Source of the DNA: Doris montereyensis | Taxonomy: Eukaryota; Mollusca; Gastropoda; Nudibranchia; Dorididae | Length of the DNA stretch: 64,000 nucleotides | Direction: 5' to 3' | Assembly: GCA_037039925.1 (NCBI GenBank) | Contig: JAXRKP010000151.1 | Location: forward strand, 180,001-244,000 | Shown: positions 21,833-33,257 of the stretch, piece by piece | Numbering within the stretch: position 1 is the stretch's first letter | Layout of the letters: each line of letters starts with the position of its first letter | The notes under the pieces: generated by a model | What the model was told of the DNA's origin: nothing | Database searches by the model: none | The model's input: the letters and a program-made list of their open reading frames with translations, nothing else | Made by a program: the position numbers and the translations under genes

Positions 21833-24300
21833 GACACATCGCAACCGACCCCCACACACACACACCCTGTCAAGCTCATTCATCCATGCTCTACCCCCCA
21901 CGTCCATTTGTTTTGATAAATACATCACAGAAATGCGTAGGATATACAACCTCATTCGATTTCCCCTACCCACATACACAACACTTCCCAACCGATCCCC
22001 ACACATACGTCTTCGGTCAAAGCTCATTAAGTCATGTCCAACCCCCACGTAACTTTGTTTTGATAAATAGATCACAGAAATGCGTAGTATATACAACCTC
22101 ATTCTCGATTCCCCCCCCCCCCCACTCCACACACATACACATGCACTCAATACATCCCAACTGACCCACACACACACGCCCTCGGTCAAAGCTCATTCAT
22201 CCATGCCCAACCCCCACGTCCATTTGTTTTGATAAATACATCACAGAAATGCGTAGGATATACAACCTCATTCGATTCCCCCCCACACACACACATCCCA
22301 ACTGACCCCCACACACACGCCATTGGTCAAGCTCATTCATCCATGCTCAACCACCCACGTCTATCTGTTTTGATAAATACATCACAAAAATGCATAGGAT
22401 ATACAACCTTATTCGACCCCCCTACCCACATACACAACATTTCCCAACTAACCTCCACACGTACGCCTTTGGTCAAAGCTCATTAAGTCATGTCCAACCT
22501 CCCACTTAAAATTTGTTTTGATAAATAGATTACAGAAATGCGTAGGATATACAACCTCATATCCCCCCCCACACGCACACACACAAACACACACACACAC
22601 ACACACATAATACATGCCAACTGACCCCCACATACACGCCCTCGGTTAAAGCTCATTCATCCATGTCCAACCCCCACGTATATTTGTTTTGTTAAAAGTC
22701 TTGACTGCTGACAGAATGAATGAATTAAGATATCTGTTTGTGTTGGCCTTTGGGATTCTGAACCTACCACTTCTAATTATTTTTAGACAGTCAATGTCTG
22801 CACAAAGTCATTGAGTTTAGTCATCAGTGATTTCATTCAGTTTTTTAGTTTTATACGTTGTTCATAAACTTTTCTTTTTTTTTTTTGTCCATGATCATGA
22901 ATTGATTAATATGAAGTCTTAAGCATGATTGAGAAACAGAAGCTTACCTGCATAATAATGCCTTTGTAATAAAAGCTTTGACAGGGTCTTTTTATTTCCG
23001 TAACACCATAAGAGAGGGAATTATGACCCTCCTTTTTTTCTGCCCAGTAAGATGTATAATGTATTTCTTTTCTTCACATTCAGATACTGTTGGAAATTCT
23101 ACTGAAAGCACCACTGTTGATGGTATAAATTTAGATGAAATCAAAGAATTTGCCCGGCAATTTAAAATCAGAAGATTATCACTAGGCCTCACCCAAACGC
23201 AAGTTGGTCAGGCATTGAGTGCAACAGAGGGTCCTGCCTATAGCCAGTCAGCCATTTGTAGGTAAGGCAGTAATCGATGGCATGTCTGCAGCTGTATGTC
23301 ATCTGAATCCTTGTCCCTGTGTTAAGCACTTTATTGTTAGGTGTCTGTCTACTGTCTGGCTCCTGATATAGAATCCATAATTTGAAAGGTTACAGTGATC
23401 TAGATGAAGGAGGGGGGGTGTCATCATGTTGTTGCTCCTGTTCACCCCTAGATCTGTCTTTCCTTTCTCAAAATGTCATTGTTTTTTCTTCTCTCTATTT
23501 CTTGTTCATATTAGACTTTTTGAATTAAAACGTTTTGCACGGCCGTAATTTACAAAGTTATTCTATAGTATTACAGTCTCTTATAACATTTTGCCTTGAT
23601 ACAAAACACGACTTAACTTATGAGAAGGATTTGTTCATTTTAAAATTTTGGTCATGTGATATTGAACAATTTGTCAACAGGTTTGAAAAGTTGGACATCA
23701 CCCCAAAAGTGCCCAGAAAATCAAACCTGTGCTAGAGAGGTGGATGGCAGAGGCAGAAGAAAGATATAAAAACGGAGTTCAGAATTCACAGACTTTATTG
23801 GCAGCGAGCCAAGTAAAAAAAGGAAAAGGAGAACGTCGTTTACTCCACAAGCATTAGAGTTACTTAACCAATACTTTGAACGGAATACGCACCCAACAGG
23901 TAATAACTGTAATTTGGTGATGAACATAACGTTTCATGTCTTGAACATAGTATCCTCACATCATTTTATTGTTTCCCTCATGAACAACATTATAGGTTAA
24001 CAATGTAAAAATAAGAGGCTAAGAAATACCCTTTCTCTTACTCCCATTTTATTTAAAGAAGAAAAGTAAATAAATCATCATGTACGAAACACTTAGATCT
24101 TTCAGTGTTTTCATCTTGTGATTAGATATTACTGCTAACAAGAAATTTGACCTAAGAGTTGCTCTTTCCTTGCAGGCACTGAAATGACAGAATTATCAGA
24201 ACGTCTCAACTACGATAGGGAAGTTATTCGGGTTTGGTTTTGCAACAAAAGGCAAGCACTGAAAAACACCATCAAGAAACTCAAGCAAGATGTCCAATGA
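14669..24300 (+). CDS. POU6F: POU class 6 homeodomain transcription factor (3' eight exons; 5' end not found)
   Basis: Eight exons (14669-14873, 16265-16426, 17678-17821, 18801-18937, 20883-21123, 23084-23261, 23681-23899, 24176-24300) join with matching phases and GT..AG borders. The first five encode a Ser/Thr/Gln-rich region with blocks such as GGQQFISIPVSLA and ATNLSNLQAL, recalling the glutamine-rich N-terminal half of class 6 POU factors. Then come a POU-specific domain (LDEIKEFARQFKIRRLSLG, QVGQALSATEGPAYSQSAIC), a linker, and a homeodomain ending in VIRVWFCNKRQ, the POU-type recognition helix with Cys at position 50. The protein should be a nuclear DNA-binding regulator; relatives (vertebrate POU6F1/2, fly pdm3) act mainly in neurons. 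The first exon here begins in phase 0 at GAT; an internal ATG lies at 14675, but the true start is probably upstream. Exon 7 carries two 1-nt losses (near 23705-23708 and 23785) that break the frame, yet homology resumes each time. The family call is near certain. Confidence 0.95.
15450..15765 (+). mobile_element. tRNA-derived SINE, family B
   Basis: Head with gtccagaggcaaggtg and B box gggttcaagccccag; body ggaggtcccgtgtacagatg, acgttaaagatcccttggct; tail of TCAAA repeats. It lies in the intron after POU6F exon a. Confidence 0.85.
16105..16182 (+). mobile_element. SINE family A, 3' tail fragment
   Basis: Only the tail region (catggcatatggtaaatggg, then aaacaaacaaataaaa) is present, just upstream of POU6F exon b. 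Confidence 0.6.
16265..16426 (+). CDS. POU6F: POU6F exon b (Gln/Ser-rich)
   Basis: The acceptor is tcctcacag and the donor CTACAG|gtaaat. Phase 1 in and phase 1 out. It encodes ALSSSLSSQTQLLGQPQ through VPVQQILIPVST, a low-complexity Gln/Ser segment typical of the transactivation half of class 6 POU proteins. Confidence 0.85.
16515..16808 (+). mobile_element. tRNA-derived SINE, family B
   Basis: Second intronic copy: gggttcaagccccggctggt, gaagggaggtcctgtgtgca, acgctaaagattccttggct, tail aaaatcaaattaaa. Confidence 0.83.
16905..16976 (+). mobile_element. SINE family A, 3' tail fragment
   Basis: ccctgagatcacggccacag, tggacagg.. and aaacaaacaaacaaat. Confidence 0.6.
17105..17345 (+). mobile_element. 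tRNA-derived SINE, family D
   Basis: Plus-strand copy. The segment gggatcatgag(g/a)(t)tttgggt(t/c)tgaatcct occurs twice in tandem (17150-17235), an internal duplication of the B-box region. Confidence 0.72.
17678..17821 (+). CDS. POU6F: POU6F exon c (conserved GGQQFISIPVS block)
   Basis: The acceptor is atgttgcag and the donor CCTAG|gtaaat, phase 1 to phase 1. It encodes GGQQFISIPVSLATGG and then FLATNLSNLQALSQPL. Similar 'ATNL.NLQ' blocks occur in the N-terminal region of vertebrate POU6F proteins as I remember them, so this is the part of the activation region most likely to be conserved. Confidence 0.88.
   Translation, partial: VMEVNNLSVSQCPLLQVETNKFNSSPPTTEVNFWPPTSATCKPCLNP
17822..18800. 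other. POU6F intron, no repeat of note
   Basis: AT-rich; includes a loose threefold repeat of 'tactcttcatttgatacttt' at about 18565-18665. Confidence 0.5.
18801..18937 (+). CDS. POU6F: POU6F exon d
   Basis: The acceptor is cctccacag and the donor CCACAG|gtcagt, phase 1 in and phase 0 out. It encodes SGLHARDSHSSASSKSS and HLAALPQLLTTASGGQLLAV. A tRNA-type SINE on the other strand begins only about 20 bases after the donor. Confidence 0.85.
18955..19185 (-). mobile_element. tRNA-derived SINE, family D
   Basis: Minus-strand copy: tggccgagcggttgggttac head, ending near ggctctatgggccgtaacag. It starts about 20 bases after the POU6F exon d donor. Confidence 0.82.
19230..19325 (+). mobile_element. 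Retroelement 3' tail ending in (ATT)n
   Basis: ttgtaaagtgtgttgagccc, then aaaacgctatggaaaaaga and an ATT run. This layout (gctttGAGC, cgctAT-like motif, ATT tail) is typical of CR1/L2-type retroelement 3' ends. Confidence 0.5.
19470..19615 (+). mobile_element. SINE-like dispersed repeat, family A
   Basis: gcttgtaggtcctacttctt, catcttgctgtttcctctta, ttgagatcaccgtgatggcg, gaaacaaaacg. Confidence 0.75.
19616..20882. other. POU6F intron sequence
   Basis: AT-rich, no exon recognised. Short plus-strand frames such as the one at 20543 have no support. Confidence 0.5.
20883..21123 (+). CDS. POU6F: POU6F exon e (Ser/Ala/Gln-rich)
   Basis: The acceptor is gtcctacccag and the donor ACCAC|gtgagt, phase 0 in and phase 1 out. 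It encodes MLASLPVSSSQSPASSG, then SASHAASAATVQQVLQQTL and PPNVSQLLP. The exon begins with ATG, so a shorter isoform could start here and would still contain the whole POU domain. Confidence 0.87.
21175..21462 (-). mobile_element. tRNA-derived SINE, family B
   Basis: Minus-strand copy: tail side gatttgattcaatttgattt, body ctgcataaaggacctacttt, head near gtggcttgaatccacgacc. Confidence 0.75.
21560..21660 (-). mobile_element. Retroelement 3' end with (AAT)n tail
   Basis: An AAT run of about 46 bases is followed by actttattgatccaaagaag and gaaattaca. On the minus strand this reads ..ggatcaataaagt(att)n, a common non-LTR retroelement 3' end. Confidence 0.55.
21720..22690. repeat. ~150-bp compound minisatellite with embedded (CA)n
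   Basis: The word acatcacagaaatgcg(t)a recurs at about 21740, 21923, 22070, 22239, 22381 and 22528. Each unit goes on with gatatacaacctcatt, a C-rich/CA-rich stretch of variable length, aagctcattcatccatg and ccccacgt..tttgttttgata. Six to seven units, 142-183 bp. It sits in the POU6F intron before the POU-specific exon. Confidence 0.92.
23084..23261 (+). CDS. POU6F: POU6F exon f (POU-specific domain)
   Basis: The acceptor is cttcacattcag and the donor TGTAG|gtaagg, phase 1 in and phase 2 out. After a short linker it encodes DGINLDEIKEFARQFKIRR and most of the POU-specific helix-turn-helix through SQSAICR. The splice inside the Arg codon after SAIC, before FEKL, was used as a frame check. Confidence 0.97.
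23262..23680. other. POU6F intron within the POU-specific domain
   Basis: This intron splits the Arg codon before FEKL. Nothing else is seen. Confidence 0.7.
23681..23899 (+). CDS. POU6F: POU6F exon g (end of POU-specific domain, linker, start of homeodomain); contains two frame breaks
   Basis: The acceptor is ttgtcaacag and the donor CCAACAG|gtaata. Read in segments it gives FEKLDITPK, then AQKIKPVLERWMAEAEERYK in the next frame, then DFIGSEPSKKRKRRTSFTPQ in the third. One base is missing at the A-run 23705-23708 and one at the T pair 23785-23786. Adding two bases also restores the phase required by the final exon. The segments between the breaks have no stop codons and match the family closely, which favours sequence error over decay. 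Confidence 0.93.
24176..24300 (+). CDS. POU6F: POU6F last exon (homeodomain recognition helix, stop)
   Basis: The acceptor is cctttccttgcag. It encodes EMTELSERLNYDREVIRVWF, with WFCN at 24235-24246, then NKRQALKNTIKKLKQDVQ and TGA at 24298-24300. Cys within WFC is the POU-class signature of the third homeodomain helix. The protein ends a few residues after the homeodomain, as usual in class 6. Confidence 0.97.
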
Positions 24301-27300
24301 CATTTTATGCCATGATTAAATTAAATTTTAAGAAATTGTCTGTACAGCCGGGATTGAAAGTGCAATGTGATTTTTATATTTAACCCTCTCATCTCTTTAT
24401 TTGTGCTGTCATATGTACCCTTTATCTTAATAAGAGGCTGGTTTGTAAAGCAGGAAGTTTTGTTGTGGTGGTTTTATTCAACTGTTTCTTATCCTTCCTT
24501 TTATTAATTTTTTTTGGTTATATTTTTACTTTGTTTGTCTATTGTAAAAAGTTACAGATTATGCAAACTCAAGGAAGAAAGGTTTTTTTTTTGCTAGAGA
24601 CAAATATGTTCTGAAAAAAGAGCAATATTTGCTTGGTTTGTTGTTTTTTTTTATAGGGTGTACTGTTTCACTATGTTATTCTTATTTATATGTCAATGGT
24701 GTTTTACTTTTTGGTTAAGTCCATAGTCTTGCTGTTAACGTATTTACACGTCTGATACCCACTGTGTACTTTTGTGTTACAGCTGAGTAGATAGACGCGA
24801 AAGCTGTCATTTTGTGATGTACAATTTTGTTTTTCATGGATTTAGAGAACTGTCAAAGGTTGTGCTGAATGTGGTCTATTTCTTTCCTTTTTTGTTTGGA
24901 GGCATGAGACAAAATGATTTGAAATCTTGTCTAATTTTTTTTTAGTACTTTACACTGTGCAATAAGGCTTATTTCCATGCTAAATCATGATTCTTATGTT
25001 TCCAATTTGTTACTTTTTGATTTGTTTTATACTTTTGTTTTTTGTTATGACTTTTTTGTTGATTTTTTACTTCATTAGGCGTTCTTTGTGTTCTTAGTTA
25101 TTAGCCAGAGGGGTTGGGGAGAAGGAAAGTAAAAATATCATCAGTCTATGAGGAGAAATAGGACTGTTCTTCATGCCCGCTATGAGACTTCTCTCACAAT
25201 CTTGTGCTGTTTTTCTTCCCTTTTTTTTCTCTCTTTGTTTTGTTTTGTTTTTTTATACAATCATTCATCGCAATAGGGCTTCATTTTGTAGACGTACATG
25301 CCAGTTATTTACTTTATTTTCCATTCATCTGTAAAAACACATCACAATGGTGCTGCATTTGCTTTCATCATCTTCTAACTGTTAATGAGTTCAAATTTCT
25401 CAGGGCCTTTTATCACACCCTTGTAGCTGCCTGCTCGCATGACTTAGCTTCCAATGAACAAAAGCTACTTTTGTGTTTAAAAGTAATGAAAATGGGAAAT
25501 GTGAATGTTAAATTTCTATCATATTTTTTTCAGATGTTATTTCATTCTCTGAGTTTTTAGGATTGGTATTATCCCTGCATATTGGGGTTTGTTTTATTTT
25601 ACCATAAAACAACATTGGAAGAATCTCTAAAAGCTTATACATGTAATTGTCATTGATTTATGATTTTTGTCTGGAGCGTCTTTTTAAAAAAAGACATACA
25701 TTATATCTCATTGGGGGGGGGTGATTCTTGATTTAGTTTTCTTTTTTCTAATTCATTTTCTTTTTATCTGAACCAGGACAAATCTAGTCAAAATGTGAAG
25801 ATTAAGCCTATGTTCATAGAAGCCTTCCTGTGTCTTATTTTGTCCTTTAGGTTGTAGAAATTGTATAGTTGGAAACATGAAGAATGTTAAACAAATTTGT
25901 TCATTTCATAATTCTAGTCCTCAAATAGTTTGAGGCATTTATTTATGACAATAAGATGTGATCCAAATGTGTGATTGATAGATTTCTACAATTAACGTTT
26001 TCAAAATTGATGTCTTTAGATTGGGTTTTATGAGTAGGGCAGGGGAGTTCAATATGGGGAGTGGGATGTGACTGTGAAGAAATAGCATTCAAAAGGTTTT
26101 AATTATTCCCCCCCCCCCCCCCCACCCCACCCATATCATGCTTCAAGCCTTTTAAGACTTCAATGCAAATCCATACAAAGTTCTCATTTCTGTTATTGAA
26201 CTCATCTTACTATTGCCTCAGTTTTATATATTGAAATCTATGGTGAATATAAACAAAGACACACTTTACCTCCTTGAGTCTAAGGGTTTTTAGAGAGTAA
26301 TGGGGTTGCCAGGTGCTTATTTCTATATTTTTATGGTTTCGTCCCGGCAGTATTGACATTAGACTTCATTATCTATCATATGTGGTGATTGTAAAATGTT
26401 ATGCATATTACATGTTTGTCAAACATATGTCTGTACATCACGGAAAAGATCTGAGGGTCCACTTTTCACTACGCATAACTTATTTATATGTATGTATCAT
26501 ACATACCTGAAGACGTATATTTATAATCATTTTACATCTATTCATACATTTGTCTTATATTATCTTTTTCATGCTCTTGGTATCTATTTCTCCTATGGAT
26601 AGGTAGTTCAGTGAATAGTTGCTAATTCTGCCTTCTTTCCTTACCATTTTGTCTGTTGTCTTGCTTTTTGTTACTATGAACTTACCAAAAGTGTGTCAAT
26701 GAGCTGTTGTTAAATCAATACAGAAATGTCAACTAGTACAGTTCTCGAAATTTCATAAGTCATCTGTTCTAATATGTCGCAAAGAGGGTAACAGTTAAAG
26801 AGTCAAAAGTAAGTCATTGATTATTTAACGCATATGAAGAATAGTGGGCTCAGCTTATTATGCAGAGGATTCACATCATATCATGCATTATTTGAAAACA
26901 AATAATTTGATACTAGTGGTATGATATTTTTATTCGTAGAGACCTCATCTAGTTATTCAGTTGTGAACAGGTTACATTCATTTTTTTTAAAGTTGGGTTG
27001 GGTTTTTTTCGTTCTCATGGCTCTTTTCTGGTTTATTTTTGGTTTAGTACAGCTTATCTTGTAAGACAAGAGAAAAAGTTGAAGCAAAAGTCTCACAGCA
27101 ACGGAAAAAAATTGGGGAGAAAAAAAGAAATTATAAGTATCTATGACTCCAAACAAATCTGCTTTGACTGACACTGTTGTGTTCTTTAAAAACTTCATAC
27201 TTATGATATAACTGTATTCAGGCACAATTCAAATTTATTTGGATATAACTACATTTGTGGGATGCAATAATGATTGATAAAGAAAGATAATCCAAGAAAT

Positions 27301-27611
27301 CATAGTTAAAATATGGAAGCTGTAATATACGTGATTTTCAAGGAATTAAAAAAGCAGCTAAAATATCCTACCTCCAGATCCCATACTTTCATCTTTTCGT
27401 TGATTTCTGAACACCCTCTGGTTTAAATTGTCTCTATCTCTCAGTGAATAGTACATCTGGGGATAAGTTTTTAATTTATAGCTTCTTTTATGGTTTTTTT
27501 TAATGTTCAACAGAACGAATAAACAAAAATAAATAAGTTCTAATTTTGTTAGGGTGGGTTTTTTTTATGGATATAGGGTTGTTGATATTTTATTAAGGTT
27601 GAAGACTCTAC

Positions 27612-27785
27612 ACCATTGAAGGTGATAGATAAGCTTACCATTGAAGGTGATAGATAAGCATACCATTGAAGGTGATAGATAAGCATACCATTGAAGGTGA
27701 TAGATAAGCTTTACCATTGAAGATGATAGATAAGCATACCATTGAAGGTGATAGATAAGCATACCATTGAAGGTGATAGGATAAG
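27612..27785. repeat. 25-bp tandem repeat
   Basis: Seven units of accattgaaggtgatagat + aagcat, starting at 27612, 27637, 27662, 27687, 27713, 27738 and 27763. Confidence 0.95.
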
Positions 27786-27941
27786 CAGAATGAATTTTCC
27801 CTGTGACCATCCCTTATCTAAAAACATCAAGCAATGTCTTGTCAGTGTATCCCTGTGCTGCTTTACTTATCCTCAAGGTGATTTTAATGCCAAGTCATTG
27901 ATGATTGTGTCAGTGTCAAATCACCATTGTTTATATGTGTA

Positions 27942-27985
<44 letters not shown>
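27942..27985. repeat. (AT)n microsatellite
   Basis: About 44 bases of AT/TA repeat. Confidence 0.95.
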
Positions 27986-27989
<4 letters not shown>

Positions 27990-28261
27990 ATACCTTAGTG
28001 ACATGATGTAAGTGTGAGTTATTCAATGTACATATTTATGATATACGACAATTGTATACACTTTTGGATGTTGAGTTAATATCATGCTGTGTAAATAATT
28101 TTATAAATTTATTTATTGACCCTTTCATTTCTAATTTACCTATGTGGTAATTTTGTGATCTTGTGTTATGGTTGAATGAAAAAGTGTAAATTTAGTATAC
28201 ACATATACATCAGACCGCCTTTACAAATAATATTCATACACTTGTTTTGACCTCACCTTTC

Positions 28262-28917
28262 ATGAAAATATGAAGGGTTTCATCACTAAACGCGATATGT
28301 CCAAATATCTCGAAACGAAGAGAAGTATAAAAAATGTGTTACTCATGTTCATGATTTGTCAGATGAACAATTGTTATCTTAACGTGTCATAGAAATAGAG
28401 AATGTTTATCAGTGAGACTAACTTTGATTTCACTTTTTTTTCACAAAATGTGGTACCCTCATCTGCGTTCTTCACAAAATGAGATACATCCGCAAAATAT
28501 GAAAGCATCACTCCCTTTTTTTTTTTTTTTTTTTAAACAACAAAAAAACAGGAAACAAACAACATCCAGTTAATCATCAAACACATTCATGGTATGTTGA
28601 GTGTTAAAAAAATGCAGGAAAGAAAGTCAAACAAAGATTAAATAATGTTAACTGAGCCACTGAATTAAATTTGCACAGCTGGGCTGTAGATGTGCTTGGA
28701 AGGTGGTTATTTGACGAGTTTTGATTAGCTGATGTATCGCATTTTGTGAAAAACTCATTACGCCGAGTTGTCATGCTGAAATGATAAGGAAATATTGCAT
28801 TTTGGGGGAAAGGAAACTATTTATCGGTAGAAATATCAAAATAGAGTGTCACATGAGCATTAACTATTTTTTTTAATTTTGGTCTGTATCGCGTTTTGTG
28901 ATGGAACCCTTCATATG
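28262..28917. mobile_element. Palindromic non-autonomous DNA transposon (MITE-like)
   Basis: The ends are inverted: left tgaagggtttcatcactaaa + cgcgata at about 28271, right tatcgcgttttgtgatggaa + cccttca ending at 28916. TA flanks both ends, as expected of a TA target-site duplication. Subterminal copies of tcacaaaatg(c/a)gatacatc lie at about 28472 (plus) and 28731 (minus), with a weaker one at 28441. No transposase frame. Confidence 0.65.
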
Positions 28918-30737
28918 TTAATTGGAATTTTTATACATCAGTTAAATTTGTCAGACTAGCATCATTTACTATCAAAATGTATTGAAAATCACAAGCTAAA
29001 CAAAAAGAAGAGAAAGAAGAACATAAATTTGTCAATATTTTAACAAAACCTTGAAAGTCACTCTTAGTTTTATATATTCATACAGCTCAATCATTTTTGT
29101 AATAAGAGATTGAATTTTTAAAAGGTTTAATGTTGGCTTTTTTCTATTTTCGCCTTCTCATGCCATTTAGTTACCTCAAATTCCTTTGTTTATACACATG
29201 TGTGAAAATGGTTGTGCGTTACCATTTTTTATAAATGTATTACTTCAGTCACCCTTGCAACATTTTACTTTTTTTATTTGTTTTAGATTTCACTTAATAA
29301 GGATACTCATTTCAATTTTGTTTTTATAATAATATATATTTATTGTTGTAATAGTTTTTGTATGTACATTTCAGTAAACTGCAGTTAAAAGGGCATAAAA
29401 GTGCCCTGTGTTTTCACTACTGCATGGTTATTACTATTATTAGTTTACGGCTAAATTATAATTTAAACATCTTTTTTTTTAATTGTATAGAAGAATGAAT
29501 CTTCTTCAGATTTTTTTTTTGGGGGGGGGGGCTGTTGAACTTTGCAATCAGCATGTCACATTGGTAACTTTTTTTTATGCTTTTACTTTAATGTGATAAA
29601 AGTTCAGTAAAACATTTAAGATATGAAGTCTTCACAGTTACAACTATAAGAATCATATATAAATGTGTTCACATTATTAGGCTTCATACTATTTCAAATT
29701 TCCTCAGTGCAATTCTGGTTGAAATTGTTTATTGAATTTTCTCAGAAAAGCTACCAAATTTGTTTTCCTTTTAGGTTTGTTGAATTTCGACATATTTATA
29801 AATTTGATAATTAGAAGTCTAGGGTTCATATAGTTGTCTAGGCTACTACCCCCTCCCCTTCTCCTCTTCCTCTTTGATGATTTTTTATCATATTCTGCTT
29901 CCTCCCTTCATACTATTGATTATCATAGAACTAGTGGTAATAGTCAGCGGTGGTGGTGGTGTGTTATAAGAGAAGCTAGTTGCTTAATCAGGTTGGGTGT
30001 TGTCGAATTGTTGTTGGGTTTTGTTTTGTGGGGGTTAACTTCAGGGTTTTTCTGCACCTGCTACAGGGTTATTATTCCACATTTTATTTGGCTGCTGAGA
30101 TCAATCTGGTGTATCCTCATATCTCATTGCCAACACTTTCTTGTTCTTCCTCCTAATGTAATTTCTCGTAGCTATCCACTTCTCATTTTCTGCCAATGTG
30201 TATATCTCTTTTCCTTTGTACCATTTGCTCTATTTCTGGCTTGTTCTTCTCGATACAGTCTTTCTCTTATCTGATTCATGAGAACCATCAAGGAATCCAG
30301 TAAGTCTCAAAAAATTTTCTTTTTTGTCTACCTTGTTTCCTTTTCCATTTTGTGTTTTGTTTTCCTCACAAACGATTCATCCGTTTTTCTTTAAGTTACG
30401 ACCATGCCAAGAAAGTATAGACATAAAATTAGGAAATAAATTTGACCCCTATCCTTTGATTTATCACATAACAGTAACTGAACAACTGGTTCTTGTTTTG
30501 TTTTGTTTTTATTTTTAAATGAAAATGCTCCTCTTGCTTCCTGCCTCCTTTGCTCATTTTAAATCAAAGGGACCACACATTTTTATTTCAATAAATACAA
30601 ATTGTGTGAAATTGAGTCATGATAGTTAAATTTTCAAAAAATCACTGATTCTATTCATAATTTTGTTTTCAAGTATGTATATGAGTTGTTTTCTTTGAAC
30701 TCATTGATCCGCAATCCCTTTGTTTCAAAGAAAAGGT

Positions 30738-30935
<198 letters not shown>

Positions 30936-31118
30936 TATTTTTTTTATTCATTATCTTCCTGACTGATATATATGTGCTGCGAGTGGCATGTTGAAAATGT
31001 AAGTGATTCATGTGTATGTTTCTCAGGGGTTTAATATTAAGGCTTTCTGCCAGGCAGTTAAAGATTATCGTCTATTATTGGACTTCTTTCTTGTTTGGTT
31101 ACCTTATTGATTTTCCCC

Positions 31119-31166
<48 letters not shown>

Positions 31167-31205
31167 GACACAGACAAACAGACGGTGAGAGAGAGAGAGA
31201 GAAAG
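31119..31205. repeat. (GA)n(GACA)n microsatellite
   Basis: GA repeat, then ACAG units, then GA again. Confidence 0.95.
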
Positions 31206-31523
31206 AGAGCATCAGTAAAGACAAGTAAAAATCAAAGTGTACCGTGAAGTTTGTAGGAAACTACTCAATGCATATATTATTATTATTATTAATGTTATTG
31301 TAACAATAACTCTAATCAATGTCAATGTGTATGTCCCGACCAATACAGACTATAATGATGATAACGATATATAAGACATGCTAAGCTGCTTTCATTTGAA
31401 GACATTGTCACTCATCTCATTTCATGCATTTACAAATCAATCTCATTAAAATTCAGATGACTAAATTTGTTGTCTTCACTTGGATTATTTCTTCACTTTC
31501 TTTTTTTTCTGTCAAAGGGCATA

Positions 31524-31877
<354 letters not shown>

Positions 31878-32039
31878 AATTATGCAACTTGATACAAGTG
31901 AAAGAGGGTAAATATGGCGTGCCTCTAGGAACAAATGAGGTGTAGCATAGATGATTTACCATGTACACAACAAACGTTTCCAGCAGAACATAATCGACAA
32001 TAATTACAACAATTTTGGCCTTAAAATGCCAGTTCATAT

Positions 32040-33257
32040 TTCCTTCTAGCTCCAGGCCTCATTATCTTCAGGGAGCTTATCCCGAATTAAGTAGCATTAC
32101 GGGGAACAATATTGATACAATCACAATATATAGTAATACAACATCTTGCGAATGCCATCCCACTGCTTCATGCCCTGACTTCGTGAACACTAGCAATAAT
32201 ATCATTGAGAAGAGACAAACGTATGCCATACATGTATTAGACTTCAGTAAAGCATTTGATAGAAGTACACCACCATAGCCTACTAATAAAACTTTAAAAT
32301 TATGGAATCTCAAACAACATGCATTCGTGGTTAGCATCATTTCTCTCAAATCGTCCACACACGGTGATGGGTGAGAATCGCATGTCCACTCCACTCCCCA
32401 TTCTAATAGGAGTTCACCAGAGAACTGTCCTGAGTCGTCTTCCATTTCTTATACATATGTTCACATCAACAACCTGCCAGAAGGAGTGTCAGAGGGCACA
32501 AAGGTATGACTTTTTTTGCGGACGACGGCCTCCTGTACAGAGAAAAAACTCTCAAAGACGCAGAAGTCATCTAAGCAAATCTAGACAAACTGGAGGTATG
32601 GGAGGAGAAGTGGAGGAAGGAATTTCACCCCAAAAAGTGTCATCACAAGCGGACGCGCATCAACAATGACTATACATGTACCATCCACGATGGAAAAACT
32701 GCAGTCTACTTCAAAAGAAGATTACATGGGTTTAACCACGGCTAACAAATTGTCACAGAACCACCATAAAGGCTAACAACAGATTGAGCTTCCTAGTAAG
32801 AAGAAACTTATCGTTCTGCCCAAAGGCAGTGAAGGAGAAAGGCTACAATACTCTGCGAAACTCGCCATAGAATACGGCGTAAGTGCATGGGACCCACAAG
32901 CAAAGAAAAACATAGACAAACTTGAACAAAATTAAAGAAGAGCATGTTGATTTGTGTGCAACAAATATACCAGAAAGGCAAGCGTGACAGAAATACTCTA
33001 ATCAAATGAGTGGACCTCTTGCAGGAGAGGAAAGCCAGACAAAATATGTTCCTTCTCTTTAAAGCTTAACAAGTTCAAACCACGTGATCACCTACACGTA
33101 CACTACACACTAACCCAAGATAAGAAAATATGTACCAACTTCCAATATCCAGAGACAACACGTTCTTTTCCTAGCGTGGTCAGACAGTGGAACTCACTCC
33201 TTGAAAGAAACAACTGGACAATGTATCGTCCAAACAGAGCATCGAAAATAAATCACC
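32040..33257 (+). mobile_element. Decayed non-LTR retrotransposon, reverse-transcriptase 3' part
   Basis: Reverse-transcriptase motifs appear across several frames: VLDFSKAFD (32234-32260), SWLASFLSNR, a degenerate GV.QRTVLS.LPFLI, NNLPEGVSEGT, FFADDGLLY (FADD box at 32515-32526) and a C-terminal RQWNSLLE near the end. Stops and shifts show it is dead. The (GAA)n run directly after it probably grew from its tail. The motif set fits the Jockey/CR1/L2 group of LINEs; the clade cannot be fixed by eye. Confidence 0.8.

Larger units (their letters stand above)
24301..30600 (+). other. POU6F 3' flank, probable 3' UTR in part; no other gene seen
   Basis: The sequence is very AT- and T-rich, with no exon or long ORF that I recognise. 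A T-rich plus strand right after the stop is consistent with a long 3' UTR. The first canonical AATAAA I noticed is at 27518-27523, with another at about 30590. The end of the transcript cannot be fixed by eye. The stretch contains a 25-bp tandem repeat (27612-27785), an (AT)n tract (27942-27985) and a palindromic DNA transposon (about 28262-28917), listed separately. Confidence 0.4.
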
